6,591 bases of DNA. Source: an uncultured Campylobacter sp. Lineage in GTDB: Bacteria; Campylobacterota; Campylobacteria; Campylobacterales; Campylobacteraceae. The notes under the pieces are model-generated. The model saw only the letters and a program-made list of their open reading frames with translations. It searched no databases and was not told the origin of the DNA. This document shows, in pieces, positions 1-6,328 of this stretch. Both the position numbers and the translations under genes were made by a program. The stretch's first letter is position 1. Each line of letters opens with the position of its first letter. The stretch is from contig NZ_CALIAV010000076.1 of the NCBI RefSeq assembly GCF_938045625.1, positions 1 through 6,591 on the forward strand. Reading direction: 5' to 3'.

Positions 1-2
1 AG

Positions 3-83
3 TTTAACAGTGTTAATTTAAAAAACTCGCTTTCTGTGAAGCGGAAATTGAAGTATATAGAAAACATGCTTAAACAAACATAA
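3..83 (+). CDS. possible C-terminal end of a gene entering from the left edge
   Basis: One plus-strand frame is open from the window edge (codon at 3-5) to a TAA at 81-83, giving 26 residues ending in ...KYIENMLKQT. The tail is lysine-rich and could be a terminal helix. If real, the gene converges on the DUF945 gene, with 23 bases between the two stop codons, and would share the hairpin at 65-100. Twenty-six open codons can easily arise by chance in AT-rich DNA and I do not recognise a family, so this is only a possibility. Confidence 0.3.
   Translation, partial: FNSVNLKNSLSVKRKLKYIENMLKQT
4..16. repeat. short inverted repeat TTAACA-G-TGTTAA
   Basis: A perfect 6-bp inverted repeat with a 1-base spacer lies at the left edge. 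The size and symmetry would suit a dimeric repressor site, but it may equally lie inside the end of a convergent gene (the open frame 3-83). No function is assigned. Confidence 0.25.
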
Positions 84-100
84 AAATTTGCCTAAGCATG
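65..100 (-). terminator. hairpin after the minus-strand operon, possible (bidirectional) terminator
   Basis: CATGCTTA at 65-72 and TAAGCATG at 93-100 form a perfect 8-bp stem with a 20-nt loop, just past the TAA (107-109) of the DUF945 gene. In the minus-strand transcript the stem is followed by UUUUCUAUAUA; in the plus direction by CUAAUUUUAUUU. The stem is AT-rich, the loop long and the U-runs imperfect, so it would be a weak intrinsic terminator. Its position fits termination of the five-gene operon. Confidence 0.45.
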
Positions 101-106
101 CTAATT

Positions 107-1420
107 TTATTTAAAAAGAGATTTTAGAGATAAATTTTCGTTAAAGATCAAATCTTGCGTTCTTTTATTATACTTAAAGATAGTTACGTATTTGCCGCCG
201 TTTTCTTTAAATAGTCCGCCGTTTACGAGCATTGCATTTATTCCCTCTTTTTCCTCGCCGCTACCGAACATAAACTCGCCTGGCGTTGTATCAAGCTCAA
301 TTTTACCGCTAAAATTTATAGCAGTCGGGATATTATCAAGGAAATTTTGACTATCTATCCCGTCCGGGTCGATAGAAATCTCAAAATTTGAGGCATAGCT
401 CTTGCCTGCCACATTTTTAAAATTTAAATTGTCAAATGTAAGTTTCGGCGCTCTTTTTATAAATTTATCAAGTGCTTGCATTATGGCCGCGAGCTGAGCT
501 TCAGGTTCTCCCTTTGCGTTAACAATATCTTCAAACGCGCCTTTATCTAAATTTGAAAATTTCGTTTTGATCAAAAAATCTTTAAATTCATATTTTCCAT
601 ATTTTATTTTTTCTATAGTGCTCGTATCATCCTGCGTTAGAGTATCGCTTAGCACGGTTAGCTTGGAGTCGCTCGTTATCTTTCCGATTTGTAGCGCCTC
701 GGCACCCGAGATCACGTCTATGCCGCCGAGTTCAAATTTATAGGTGCTATTTACAAGCGCTTTTGAAAGCATTTTCGGCTCGATCGGAGTTTCGTACTTC
801 ACATCGTAGTCGATATTTTTTATCTTTATAGCGACGCCTTGTTTGCTAGCAAAATCGATAAAGTCGTTTACAAAAGTAGCTCCGGTTATTTTCTTTTCGC
901 CGTTTATATCAAAATTTAAAAACGATTTGGCAAGATTTAGCTTATTGCCGTCTTGTTCTTTTTGCACTCCAACCAGCTCAAAGACGAATTTTTTATCTCC
1001 TACAGAAGCGCCGTCGGCGTGAAATTTGATAGGTCTAGTCGTATCAAATATCTCTTTGATAAAATTTTTATACGGATCGTTTAAAAACTCGGCATCGCCC
1101 GCAACCTCAAATTTACCTAGCAAACTGTCAAAGCCGTGCGATATATTCATGTCAATTTTTATCGCCAGATCCTCGGGCGCGCCGTACTCTTCGCCAAGAG
1201 AAATGATCTCGTTTATGTAACCTTTAGACAAAACTACGTCATAGTTTGCGTGCGATTTTAGCAGACCACCCTCAAATACGCTGTTTTTGACCTCCATACC
1301 GCTTGCTTTGATTAGATTCAAAGCCTCGTTATATTTTTCCTCCACCTTGTTTGCGTTAAATTTTAGCCCGCCAAAAACCACTGCGGCTATAATCACCAAT
1401 ACAATCAGTACCTTTTTCAT
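107..1420 (-). CDS. DUF945 (YdgA-type) family protein, N-terminally membrane-anchored
   Basis: A 437-residue protein that appears to belong to the DUF945/YdgA family, whose members are inner-membrane or periplasmic proteins of unclear biochemical role. Residues about 3-20 are a hydrophobic segment (after MKKV) acting as signal anchor; the rest is polar, rich in Lys, Asp and beta-type segments, with no cysteines or catalytic motif that I can see. The length suits the family. The frame is open further upstream to 1531, but the ATG at 1420 is preferred: an AAGGAAGG ribosome site (1426-1433) lies five bases upstream, the hydrophobic anchor then sits at the N-terminus, and the ATG overlaps the TGA of the DedA gene by 4 nt (ATGA), indicating translational coupling. 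It is the last gene of the operon. The family call rests on overall pattern (N-terminal anchor, GxxxSHANYDV-like start of the body) and is less certain than the gene itself. Confidence 0.8.
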   Translation of the reverse strand: MKKVLIVLVIIAAVVFGGLKFNANKVEEKYNEALNLIKASGMEVKNSVFEGGLLKSHANYDVVLSKGYINEIISLGEEYGAPEDLAIKIDMNISHGFDSLLGKFEVAGDAEFLNDPYKNFIKEIFDTTRPIKFHADGASVGDKKFVFELVGVQKEQDGNKLNLAKSFLNFDINGEKKITGATFVNDFIDFASKQGVAIKIKNIDYDVKYETPIEPKMLSKALVNSTYKFELGGIDVISGAEALQIGKITSDSKLTVLSDTLTQDDTSTIEKIKYGKYEFKDFLIKTKFSNLDKGAFEDIVNAKGEPEAQLAAIMQALDKFIKRAPKLTFDNLNFKNVAGKSYASNFEISIDPDGIDSQNFLDNIPTAINFSGKIELDTTPGEFMFGSGEEKEGINAMLVNGGLFKENGGKYVTIFKYNKRTQDLIFNENLSLKSLFK

Positions 1421-1989
1421 TCCGACCTTCCTTTCTTTTTCGTCGCTTGTTGTAGATATACCCAGATGAGAGTCAGTAGCGAAAACATCGCAACCGGCAT
1501 CAGCCAGCCGTTTTCGCCCATAAAATCCCACGCCCGCTCAAACGCCTCGCCCGCCCAAAAGCTGCCAAGCCCGAGCAAAACTGCCCAAGCTACCGCGCTA
1601 ACAACGTTTATGACGCTAAATTTGGCAAACGAATACTTCGTAAGCCCGATAGCAAGCGGGATGAGAGTCTTTAGTCCGTAGATAAATTTTTTGAAAAATA
1701 TTATTTTATTTCCGTGCTGCTTGAATAAAATTTGAGAGAAGGCAAGCTTGCGTTTATGTCTAGTCAGATACGGCATCACGGCAGCGCGGTTATACCTGCT
1801 GACGTAAAAAAGCAGCGTATCGCCGATAGCGTTAGCGACCGCCGCCAGTACGATACTCACGGTTATGTCCATCTTGCCTAGATGAGCTAGCACGCCAGCT
1901 GCGATGATAGCAACCATGCCTCCTCCAAGCGAATATAAAAACACTATCACGTACCCGTAGGTCGATAGCGAGGTTAGCATCTCTTGCAA
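1417..1989 (-). CDS. DedA-family (SNARE-associated/VTT domain) inner-membrane protein
   Basis: A 190-residue polytopic membrane protein of the DedA superfamily, small-subfamily type similar to E. coli YohD. DedA proteins act in membrane homeostasis, some as lipid-carrier flippases coupled to ion gradients; the substrate here is unknown. Visible: YGY near residue 11, hydrophobic stretch 13-35, GD at 56-57 in GDTLLFYVSRY, the amphipathic loop KFIYGLKTLIPLAIG (101-115), and two further hydrophobic segments around 125-145 and 163-180, ending in a basic tail. The usual acidic residues of the first re-entrant loop are replaced by GGG (22-24) and the conserved arginines of the second loop are lysines (K101, K107). 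The start is a TTG at 1989: AAAGG (1996-2000) lies six bases upstream and overlaps the stop of the preceding gene; an ATG three codons in (1980) has no well-spaced site. The gene sits 9 nt after the SYLF gene and overlaps the DUF945 gene by 4 nt. Confidence 0.88.
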   Translation of the reverse strand: MQEMLTSLSTYGYVIVFLYSLGGGMVAIIAAGVLAHLGKMDITVSIVLAAVANAIGDTLLFYVSRYNRAAVMPYLTRHKRKLAFSQILFKQHGNKIIFFKKFIYGLKTLIPLAIGLTKYSFAKFSVINVVSAVAWAVLLGLGSFWAGEAFERAWDFMGENGWLMPVAMFSLLTLIWVYLQQATKKKGRSE

Positions 1990-1995
1990 ATTTGG

Positions 1996-2000
1996 CCTTT
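1996..2000 (-). promoter_or_regulatory. ribosome binding site deciding a TTG start (DedA gene)
   Basis: AAAGG on the minus strand overlaps the TAA stop of the SYLF gene and lies six bases before TTG at 1989. The ATG at 1980 would have it 15 bases away, so TTG is the better start. The overlap suggests that ribosomes ending on the upstream gene re-initiate here. Confidence 0.55.
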
Positions 2001-2589
2001 AGTATTTTGAGATAGCGCCCATTAGCGCGTTATATCCATAGCTATCCATCCTTAGAGGCGCGTCGTTAGTTTTAGCTAGCACCGCTCCGCCAAAGCTCGC
2101 CCCCGCAAAAAACCCGTCGTTGTCCGTATATGCGTAGATATCGCTCGTAAAGCTAAAATCGCTCACTCTGCCGTAAAATTTGCCCGTATCGGCAAATGCA
2201 AACGATGCGTCGGCGTTTATCGTGATTTTAGCGTCTTTTATATCGGCTACGAGGCTATCTTTTAGGATAAATAACACAAGCGAGCTATTTTCGTAGCCTA
2301 CTTGCAACCCGATACTGCCGCCGCTAATATCCACGACCATCATTTCGCTGGGCGCATACGGGTTTCCAACAAGCATCACGCCTTTGCCGTGCATGCCGCC
2401 CAGCACGAAGCCGACTTTAGTAATGCTCGGAAAAATGACGACCGCTTTTGCGTTTTGAAGCAAAGCCTTAACCGGCGCGTCTGCGTTTTTACGCATTGTC
2501 GTCGTAAAAGAATTTGAGGCGTTTAGCACGAGCTCGTCATTGGCGCCGAGTGCTAAAACGCAAAAAATCGCTAGTAAAATTTTTCTCAT
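1999..2589 (-). CDS. SYLF-domain (Ysc84-like) exported lipid-binding protein
   Basis: A 196-residue protein with an N-terminal signal peptide (MRKILLAIFCVLALGA, cleavage probably around residues 15-16) and a SYLF/Ysc84-type domain over most of the mature chain. The family pattern is clear: AKAVVIFPSITKVGFVLGG (48-66), GKGVML, the S/G-rich DISGGSIGLQVGYE (87-100), VLFILKDS, then DASFAFADTG and FFAGASFGGAVL (160-171). SYLF domains bind lipids, phosphoinositides in eukaryotes; bacterial members are secreted or periplasmic and their ligands are not settled. No lipobox is present around Cys10, so it is probably soluble in the periplasm. The start at 2589 is ATG with TTAGG six bases upstream; a TTG two codons earlier would lie directly on that site. 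It follows rny by 18 nt and precedes the DedA gene by 9 nt, inside the same operon, which suggests an envelope role. Confidence 0.88.
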   Translation of the reverse strand: MRKILLAIFCVLALGANDELVLNASNSFTTTMRKNADAPVKALLQNAKAVVIFPSITKVGFVLGGMHGKGVMLVGNPYAPSEMMVVDISGGSIGLQVGYENSSLVLFILKDSLVADIKDAKITINADASFAFADTGKFYGRVSDFSFTSDIYAYTDNDGFFAGASFGGAVLAKTNDAPLRMDSYGYNALMGAISKY

Positions 2590-2607
2590 TTTCAACCTAA
2601 ATTTGAC

Positions 2608-4161
2608 CTATTTGGCCATTTCTATGGCTCTGGTTTCGCGGATCACGTTTACTTTGATCTCGCCCGGATACTGGACCTTGCTCTCGATCTCGGCGGCGAT
2701 CTCTTTAGCTACTAGCACCGCTTCATCGTCGTTGATGAGCTTGGCGTTTGCGATGACGCGGATCTCGCGGCCTGCGTTTATCGCGTATGCCTGCTTGATA
2801 CCCTCTTTGCTTTTTGCGATGTTTTCTATCTCTTCGACGCGTTTCAGGAAGCTCTCCAACACCTCTCTACGAGCTCCCGGACGAGCCGCACTTAGAGCGT
2901 CCGCAGCGCAAACGGCGGCGCTTTCTACGCTAGTGGCCTCCTCGTGTCCGTGGTGAGCATAGATAGCGTTTATGACGACGGGGTGTTCTTTGTAGCGTTT
3001 GCAAATTTCAGCGCCCAAATCGACGTGGCTGCCCTCAAATTCATGCGTCAAAGCCTTCCCAATGTCATGTAGCAAGCCTGCTCTTTTAGCCAGCTTTTCG
3101 TCTCCGCCCGTTTCAGCCGCGATGATGCCAGCAAGATGGGCTACCTCGAGGCTGTGCGCTAGGGCGTTTTGTCCATAGCTAGCTCTAAATTTTAGCTTGC
3201 CGATTAGTTTCATTATCTCCGGATGAATTTTGCTAAGACCCAGATCGATGACGATATTTTCCCCCTCCTCTAGGATCGAGGCTTCAAATTCTTCACACAC
3301 TTTTTTGTGTAGATCCTCTATCCTTGCCGGCTGTATTCGGCCGTCTTGTACTAAAAGCTCTATCACGCGCGTAGCAATCGCCCTTCTATAGAGGTTAAAA
3401 CTGCTTAGCGTGATAGCGTGCGGCATATCGTCGATGATGATATCTACGCCGAGCACCATTTCCAGGGTCTTGATATTGCGGCCTTCTTTGCCGATTATGC
3501 GGCCTTTTAGCTCATCGTTTTTGATATCTACGACGTTTATCAAACGTTCTGCGGCAAATTCTCCAGCAAATCGCGACGTAGCCTGCGCCAGGATGTAGTT
3601 CACGCGCTTTTTAGCTTCGCGTTTAGCCTCCTCCTCGTGTTTTCGCACGATGTGAGCGATCTCGGCACGGCTTTTTTCCTCTACTTTTTTTAGCACTTCT
3701 TCGCGCGCCTCTTCTTGCGTGAGGCCAGCGGCGTGTTCGAGCACTTTTAACGCCTCTTGTAGCTTAGCTTGGTAGCTTGCTTTTAGCCCGATTCCTTCCT
3801 CGTAAACGCTTTTTGCCTCGTTTCGCGATTTTTCTAGCTCCGCCCTACTCTCGTTTAAAATTTCTTGCTCGTTTAGCAGGGCTTGCTCTTTTTTACCGAT
3901 TTCTTCAAATTTTTGCGTGTACTCTTTTTGCAGTTTTACGGTTTTGTCGTCGTATTTTTTCTTGGCTTCAAATTCAGCCTCTTGGACTTGGATTTTAGCG
4001 TCTTTTAGCGTGCGCTCGGCCTCAAATTCTATCGCTTTAGCCTTTGCTTTTGCCTGCTCTAAAAATATATTGTAGTTTGCGTCATTGATTTTTTTAGCGA
4101 TGAGATAGCCTGCGCCAACGCCCGCCGCACCTGCTCCTAAGCCGATTAAAATATCTATCAT
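2608..4161 (-). CDS. rny: ribonuclease Y (membrane-anchored endoribonuclease)
   Basis: A 517-residue RNase Y, the endonuclease that starts mRNA decay in bacteria lacking RNase E. Domain order is complete: a Gly/Ala-rich transmembrane helix (about 2-22), a long charged coiled coil (about 25-200), a KH RNA-binding domain with GRIIGKEGRN (220-229), and an HD metal phosphohydrolase domain with H336, the LLHDIGK motif (H365, D366), the YAHHGHEE motif (H403, H404) and D421, followed by the conserved ADALSAARPGARRE. All expected metal ligands are present and the length is typical (about 510-520), so it should be active at the inner membrane. The ATG at 4161 has GAGGA four bases upstream; it is the only start that keeps the membrane anchor. 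Its first 68 nt overlap the end of the cyclo-ligase gene in another frame, so translation of the two is probably linked. Confidence 0.97.
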   Translation of the reverse strand: MIDILIGLGAGAAGVGAGYLIAKKINDANYNIFLEQAKAKAKAIEFEAERTLKDAKIQVQEAEFEAKKKYDDKTVKLQKEYTQKFEEIGKKEQALLNEQEILNESRAELEKSRNEAKSVYEEGIGLKASYQAKLQEALKVLEHAAGLTQEEAREEVLKKVEEKSRAEIAHIVRKHEEEAKREAKKRVNYILAQATSRFAGEFAAERLINVVDIKNDELKGRIIGKEGRNIKTLEMVLGVDIIIDDMPHAITLSSFNLYRRAIATRVIELLVQDGRIQPARIEDLHKKVCEEFEASILEEGENIVIDLGLSKIHPEIMKLIGKLKFRASYGQNALAHSLEVAHLAGIIAAETGGDEKLAKRAGLLHDIGKALTHEFEGSHVDLGAEICKRYKEHPVVINAIYAHHGHEEATSVESAAVCAADALSAARPGARREVLESFLKRVEEIENIAKSKEGIKQAYAINAGREIRVIANAKLINDDEAVLVAKEIAAEIESKVQYPGEIKVNVIRETRAIEMAK

Positions 4162-4732
4162 AGATTCCTCTTTTTACGTAAATTTTGCTCGGGGTCAGGT
4201 AAAAATCACAAGTAACGTCGTGATCTTCGGATATGATTTCATTAGTAAAATTGTCTAAAATTTCAACGAATATCAAGGTAGGTCGGTAAGGCAAATTTGC
4301 AAAAAATCTATCGTAAAAACCTTTTCCGTGCCCTATTCGCGCCATATTTCCGTCCACCCCGAGAGTCGGAACTATAGCTACGTCTATACGCTTTTTAAAA
4401 ATCTTGGTACTTAGCGGCTCTTTTACGCCAAATTTCGTCCGAGATATAAGCGGTAGCCTAGATTTTACCATTTCTAAACTAATACCAAGCATAAACGGAA
4501 CGAAAATTTCATAATTTTTAGCTAGTTCGCGCCTTAAAATGCAGAAATTTGGCTCATAGGAAAGGGGATTAAATATCAAAATCCGTTTCGCTTTAAGCTC
4601 GGTTAGCAAATTTAAAAGCGGCTTAAACATCTTATAGTGTTTCGCTCGCGCAGAAATTTGAATCTCTTTTTTTAAAATACGTTTGGCGTCTCGCCTAAAA
4701 TCTTCTTTTGTCAAATTTAACGCTCGTTTCAT
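4094..4732 (-). CDS. 5-formyltetrahydrofolate cyclo-ligase family protein
   Basis: A 212-residue member of the 5-FTHF cyclo-ligase (5,10-methenyl-THF synthetase) family, which uses ATP to turn 5-formyl-THF into 5,10-methenyl-THF in the cytoplasm, returning stored folate to one-carbon metabolism. Visible: the basic N-terminal helix KEDFRRDAKRILKKE (9-23), FGVKEP (101-106), and the signature VPTLGVDGNMARIGHGKGFYDRF (121-143), a variant of the usual G-x-G-x-G-YYDR phosphate-binding loop with His135 and Lys137. The fold should end near residue 188; the last 21 codons or so lie inside rny in another frame and give an arginine-rich tail (NRLRSRCGGRWRRLSHR). That 68-nt overlap is unusual but rny cannot start later. 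The start at 4732 has no clear Shine-Dalgarno sequence. It is the first gene of the leftward operon, divergent from the thioredoxin lipoprotein gene. Confidence 0.9.
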   Translation of the reverse strand: MKRALNLTKEDFRRDAKRILKKEIQISARAKHYKMFKPLLNLLTELKAKRILIFNPLSYEPNFCILRRELAKNYEIFVPFMLGISLEMVKSRLPLISRTKFGVKEPLSTKIFKKRIDVAIVPTLGVDGNMARIGHGKGFYDRFFANLPYRPTLIFVEILDNFTNEIISEDHDVTCDFYLTPSKIYVKRGIYDRYFNRLRSRCGGRWRRLSHR

Positions 4733-4740
4733 AAATTTTA

Positions 4741-4748
4741 TGTATAAT
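4741..4748 (+). promoter_or_regulatory. probable sigma-70 promoter of the thioredoxin-ftsY operon (-10 box)
   Basis: TGTATAAT contains a perfect TATAAT at 4743-4748. Transcription would start near 4755, leaving a leader of about 30 nt that includes AGGA at 4773-4776, eight bases before the ATG. No -35 box is evident, as is common for Campylobacter promoters. The same 52-bp spacer must also carry the leftward operon promoter; TAAGAT on the minus strand (4764-4769) is a weak candidate for its -10. Confidence 0.6.
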
Positions 4749-4784
4749 TCAAGCCTAAAATCAATCTTAGACAGGAATTATTAA

Positions 4785-5363
4785 ATGAAAATAAATCTTT
4801 TGATTATACCATTTTTAGCACTATTTTTAAGCGGTTGCGACAATGAAAACGTAAGCGACGCAAACAAAACTAGCGACGCGACGCCGACAACAACCACGTC
4901 CGCTCCGACTCAAAGCCAAAGCGCAAGCATAGAAGCGCCTTTTGAGCTAACTCTCATGGACGAGAGCAAGATGACGCTGCAAAAATTTGACAAAGGCTTT
5001 AAAGTCGAGGGTAACGATGAGGCGATTTTGTTTAACTTTTTTGCCACTTGGTGTCCGCCGTGCAAGGCTGAAATCCCGCATCTAAACAACCTAAGCGATA
5101 AATTTAAAGGCAAGCTAAAAATCGTAAGCGTACTGATGGAAGACAAATCAAAAGACGAGATAGACGCGTTTATGAAGAAATTTAAGATAAATTTCGGCAT
5201 TAGCTACGGCGAAAACAACTTCCTCTTCGCAAAGGCTCTAGGCGGCGTCGTAGGCATCCCGTACATGGTGCTTTATAAACCAAACGGCGAATACGCCACG
5301 CACTACGTCGGGCTCGTGCCAGAAGAGATGCTAGAAAGCGATATAAATAAGGTAATCAACTAA
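4785..5363 (+). CDS. TlpA-like thioredoxin-fold lipoprotein (periplasmic disulfide reductase)
   Basis: A 192-residue lipoprotein with a thioredoxin-like domain. Residues 1-18 are a lipoprotein signal with lipobox LSGC (Cys18), so the mature protein is tethered to a membrane outside the cytoplasm. Residues 20-50 form a Thr/Ser/Ala-rich linker. The domain has FFATWCPPC with active cysteines C90 and C93, and the cis-proline loop GIPYMV (P159). The WCPPC site is typical of TlpA/ResA/CcmG reductases, which reduce substrates such as apocytochrome c heme-binding cysteines; Campylobacter makes many c-type cytochromes, but the substrate here is inferred. ATG at 4785 has AGGA eight bases upstream. The stop shares one base with the ftsY start (TAATG), so the two are translationally coupled. 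Confidence 0.93.
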   Translation: MKINLLIIPFLALFLSGCDNENVSDANKTSDATPTTTTSAPTQSQSASIEAPFELTLMDESKMTLQKFDKGFKVEGNDEAILFNFFATWCPPCKAEIPHLNNLSDKFKGKLKIVSVLMEDKSKDEIDAFMKKFKINFGISYGENNFLFAKALGGVVGIPYMVLYKPNGEYATHYVGLVPEEMLESDINKVIN

Positions 5364-6232
5364 TGTTTGGCTTTTTAAAAAAGGGGCTTGATAAGACGCT
5401 CGCGGCGATCCGCTCGTCAAAACCAGCCGACAAAAAAATCTCAAAGGAAATTTTAGAAGAGATCCTACTTGAAGCCGACATCGCCTACGAGATCGTCGAG
5501 GAGGTCCTCTACTACCTGCCGCCGCAAAACGAAGTAAAAAAAGACGACCTAAAGCGGCTTTTAAATACATATTTCATATACGAAAACGAGCGCGAGGCAA
5601 AAGTCGGAAAGCCTTTCGTGGAGCTGATTTTGGGCGTCAACGGAGCTGGCAAAACGACCACGATCGCAAAGCTTGCAAATTTATATAAAAATGAAGGCAA
5701 AAGCGTTATTTTAGGCGCCTGTGATACGTTTAGAGCTGGCGCCATCGAGCAGCTACGTCAGTGGGCTATCAGAACTGACGTTCCTATCGTCGCTACGCAG
5801 CAGGGTCACGATCCGTCTGCGGTCGCCTTTGACGTTATCAGCTCGGCCGTCGCCAAAAATCTCGACAACGTAATCCTCGACACCGCCGGCCGCCTACAAA
5901 ATCAAACAAATTTAGCGGGCGAGCTAAGCAAGATCGTCCGCATCGCAGACAGAGCCTATGCAGGCGCACCGCACCGCAAGATTCTCATCCTCGACGGCAC
6001 TCAAGGCAACGCAGGCCTCGCTCAAGCAAAAGCCTTTAACGACATCGTGAGCCTTGACGGCGTCATCATCACCAAGCTTGACGGCACGCCAAAGGGCGGA
6101 GCGCTTTTTGGCGTAGCGCGCGAGCTAGAACTACCGATACTCTACATCGGCATCGGCGAGACGATGAACGATCTAGTCAAATTTGACCCGCACGATTTCG
6201 TAGATACTATCGTGGATGAAATTTACGCCTAA
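5363..6232 (+). CDS. ftsY: signal recognition particle receptor FtsY
   Basis: A 289-residue SRP-type GTPase, the bacterial SRP receptor that docks SRP-ribosome complexes at the inner membrane. It has a short N-terminal amphipathic helix (MFGFLKKGLDKTL), the helical N domain (to about 80) and a complete G domain: P-loop GVNGAGKTTT (91-100), DTFRAGA (121-127), DTAGR (173-177), TKLDG (237-241) followed by TPKGGALFG, and the closing GIGE (263-266). It lacks the long acidic A domain of E. coli FtsY and is thus compact, as in many non-enteric bacteria. The linker segment LILDGTQGNAG (208-218) replaces the commoner DATTGQNA form but keeps the pattern. The ATG overlaps the upstream stop by one base; an AGG lies about 11 bases before it. 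The last codons form the left arm of a strong terminator hairpin. Confidence 0.97.
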   Translation: MFGFLKKGLDKTLAAIRSSKPADKKISKEILEEILLEADIAYEIVEEVLYYLPPQNEVKKDDLKRLLNTYFIYENEREAKVGKPFVELILGVNGAGKTTTIAKLANLYKNEGKSVILGACDTFRAGAIEQLRQWAIRTDVPIVATQQGHDPSAVAFDVISSAVAKNLDNVILDTAGRLQNQTNLAGELSKIVRIADRAYAGAPHRKILILDGTQGNAGLAQAKAFNDIVSLDGVIITKLDGTPKGGALFGVARELELPILYIGIGETMNDLVKFDPHDFVDTIVDEIYA

Positions 6233-6258
6233 ATATCGGGCGTAAATTTTAGCTTTTT
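6219..6258 (+). terminator. intrinsic terminator overlapping the end of ftsY
   Basis: AAATTTACGCC (6219-6229) pairs perfectly with GGCGTAAATTT (6239-6249): an 11-bp stem with a 9-nt loop, then TTTTAGCTTTTT. The ftsY TAA (6230-6232) lies at the start of the loop, so the left arm is coding sequence. It separates ftsY from the SUFU gene. Confidence 0.8.
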
Positions 6259-6292
6259 AAATTTATCCCCATTCCCTTAAATTTGCAAATTT

Positions 6293-6302
6293 TATATATA
6301 GT
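6293..6302 (+). promoter_or_regulatory. candidate promoter -10 region for the SUFU gene
   Basis: The run TATATATAGT, 27 bases before the ATG at 6329, includes TATATA and TATAGT, either of which could serve as a -10 box. It follows the ftsY terminator, so the next gene needs its own promoter. No -35 box and no good Shine-Dalgarno sequence are seen; the call rests on position and AT content only. Confidence 0.35.
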
Positions 6303-6328
6303 ACCCGCGCTTAACGTAATCTACTAAA

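Noticed and set aside
1026..1469. Plus-strand open frames of 60-64 codons within the DUF945 gene
   Set aside because: Antisense shadows of the real gene with no family pattern.
1421..1531. N-terminal extension of the DUF945 gene to 1531
   Set aside because: It would overlap the DedA gene by over 100 nt and put 37 polar residues before the signal anchor. The ATG at 1420 has a strong AAGGAAGG site and an ATGA overlap.
2540..2956. 138-codon plus-strand open frame
   Set aside because: It lies antisense to the end of rny and start of the SYLF gene. Its low-complexity Ala/Ser/Leu composition is what a shadow of a coding strand gives, and it has no ribosome site or recognisable domain.
3777..3998. 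73-codon plus-strand frame rich in Phe, Leu and Arg, resembling a small membrane protein
   Set aside because: It is the complement of the Lys/Glu-rich coiled-coil codons of rny, which produce Phe/Leu-rich antisense frames.
5331..5570. 79-codon minus-strand open frame across the tlpA-like/ftsY junction
   Set aside because: Arg/Leu-rich shadow of the well-supported ftsY start; no domain.
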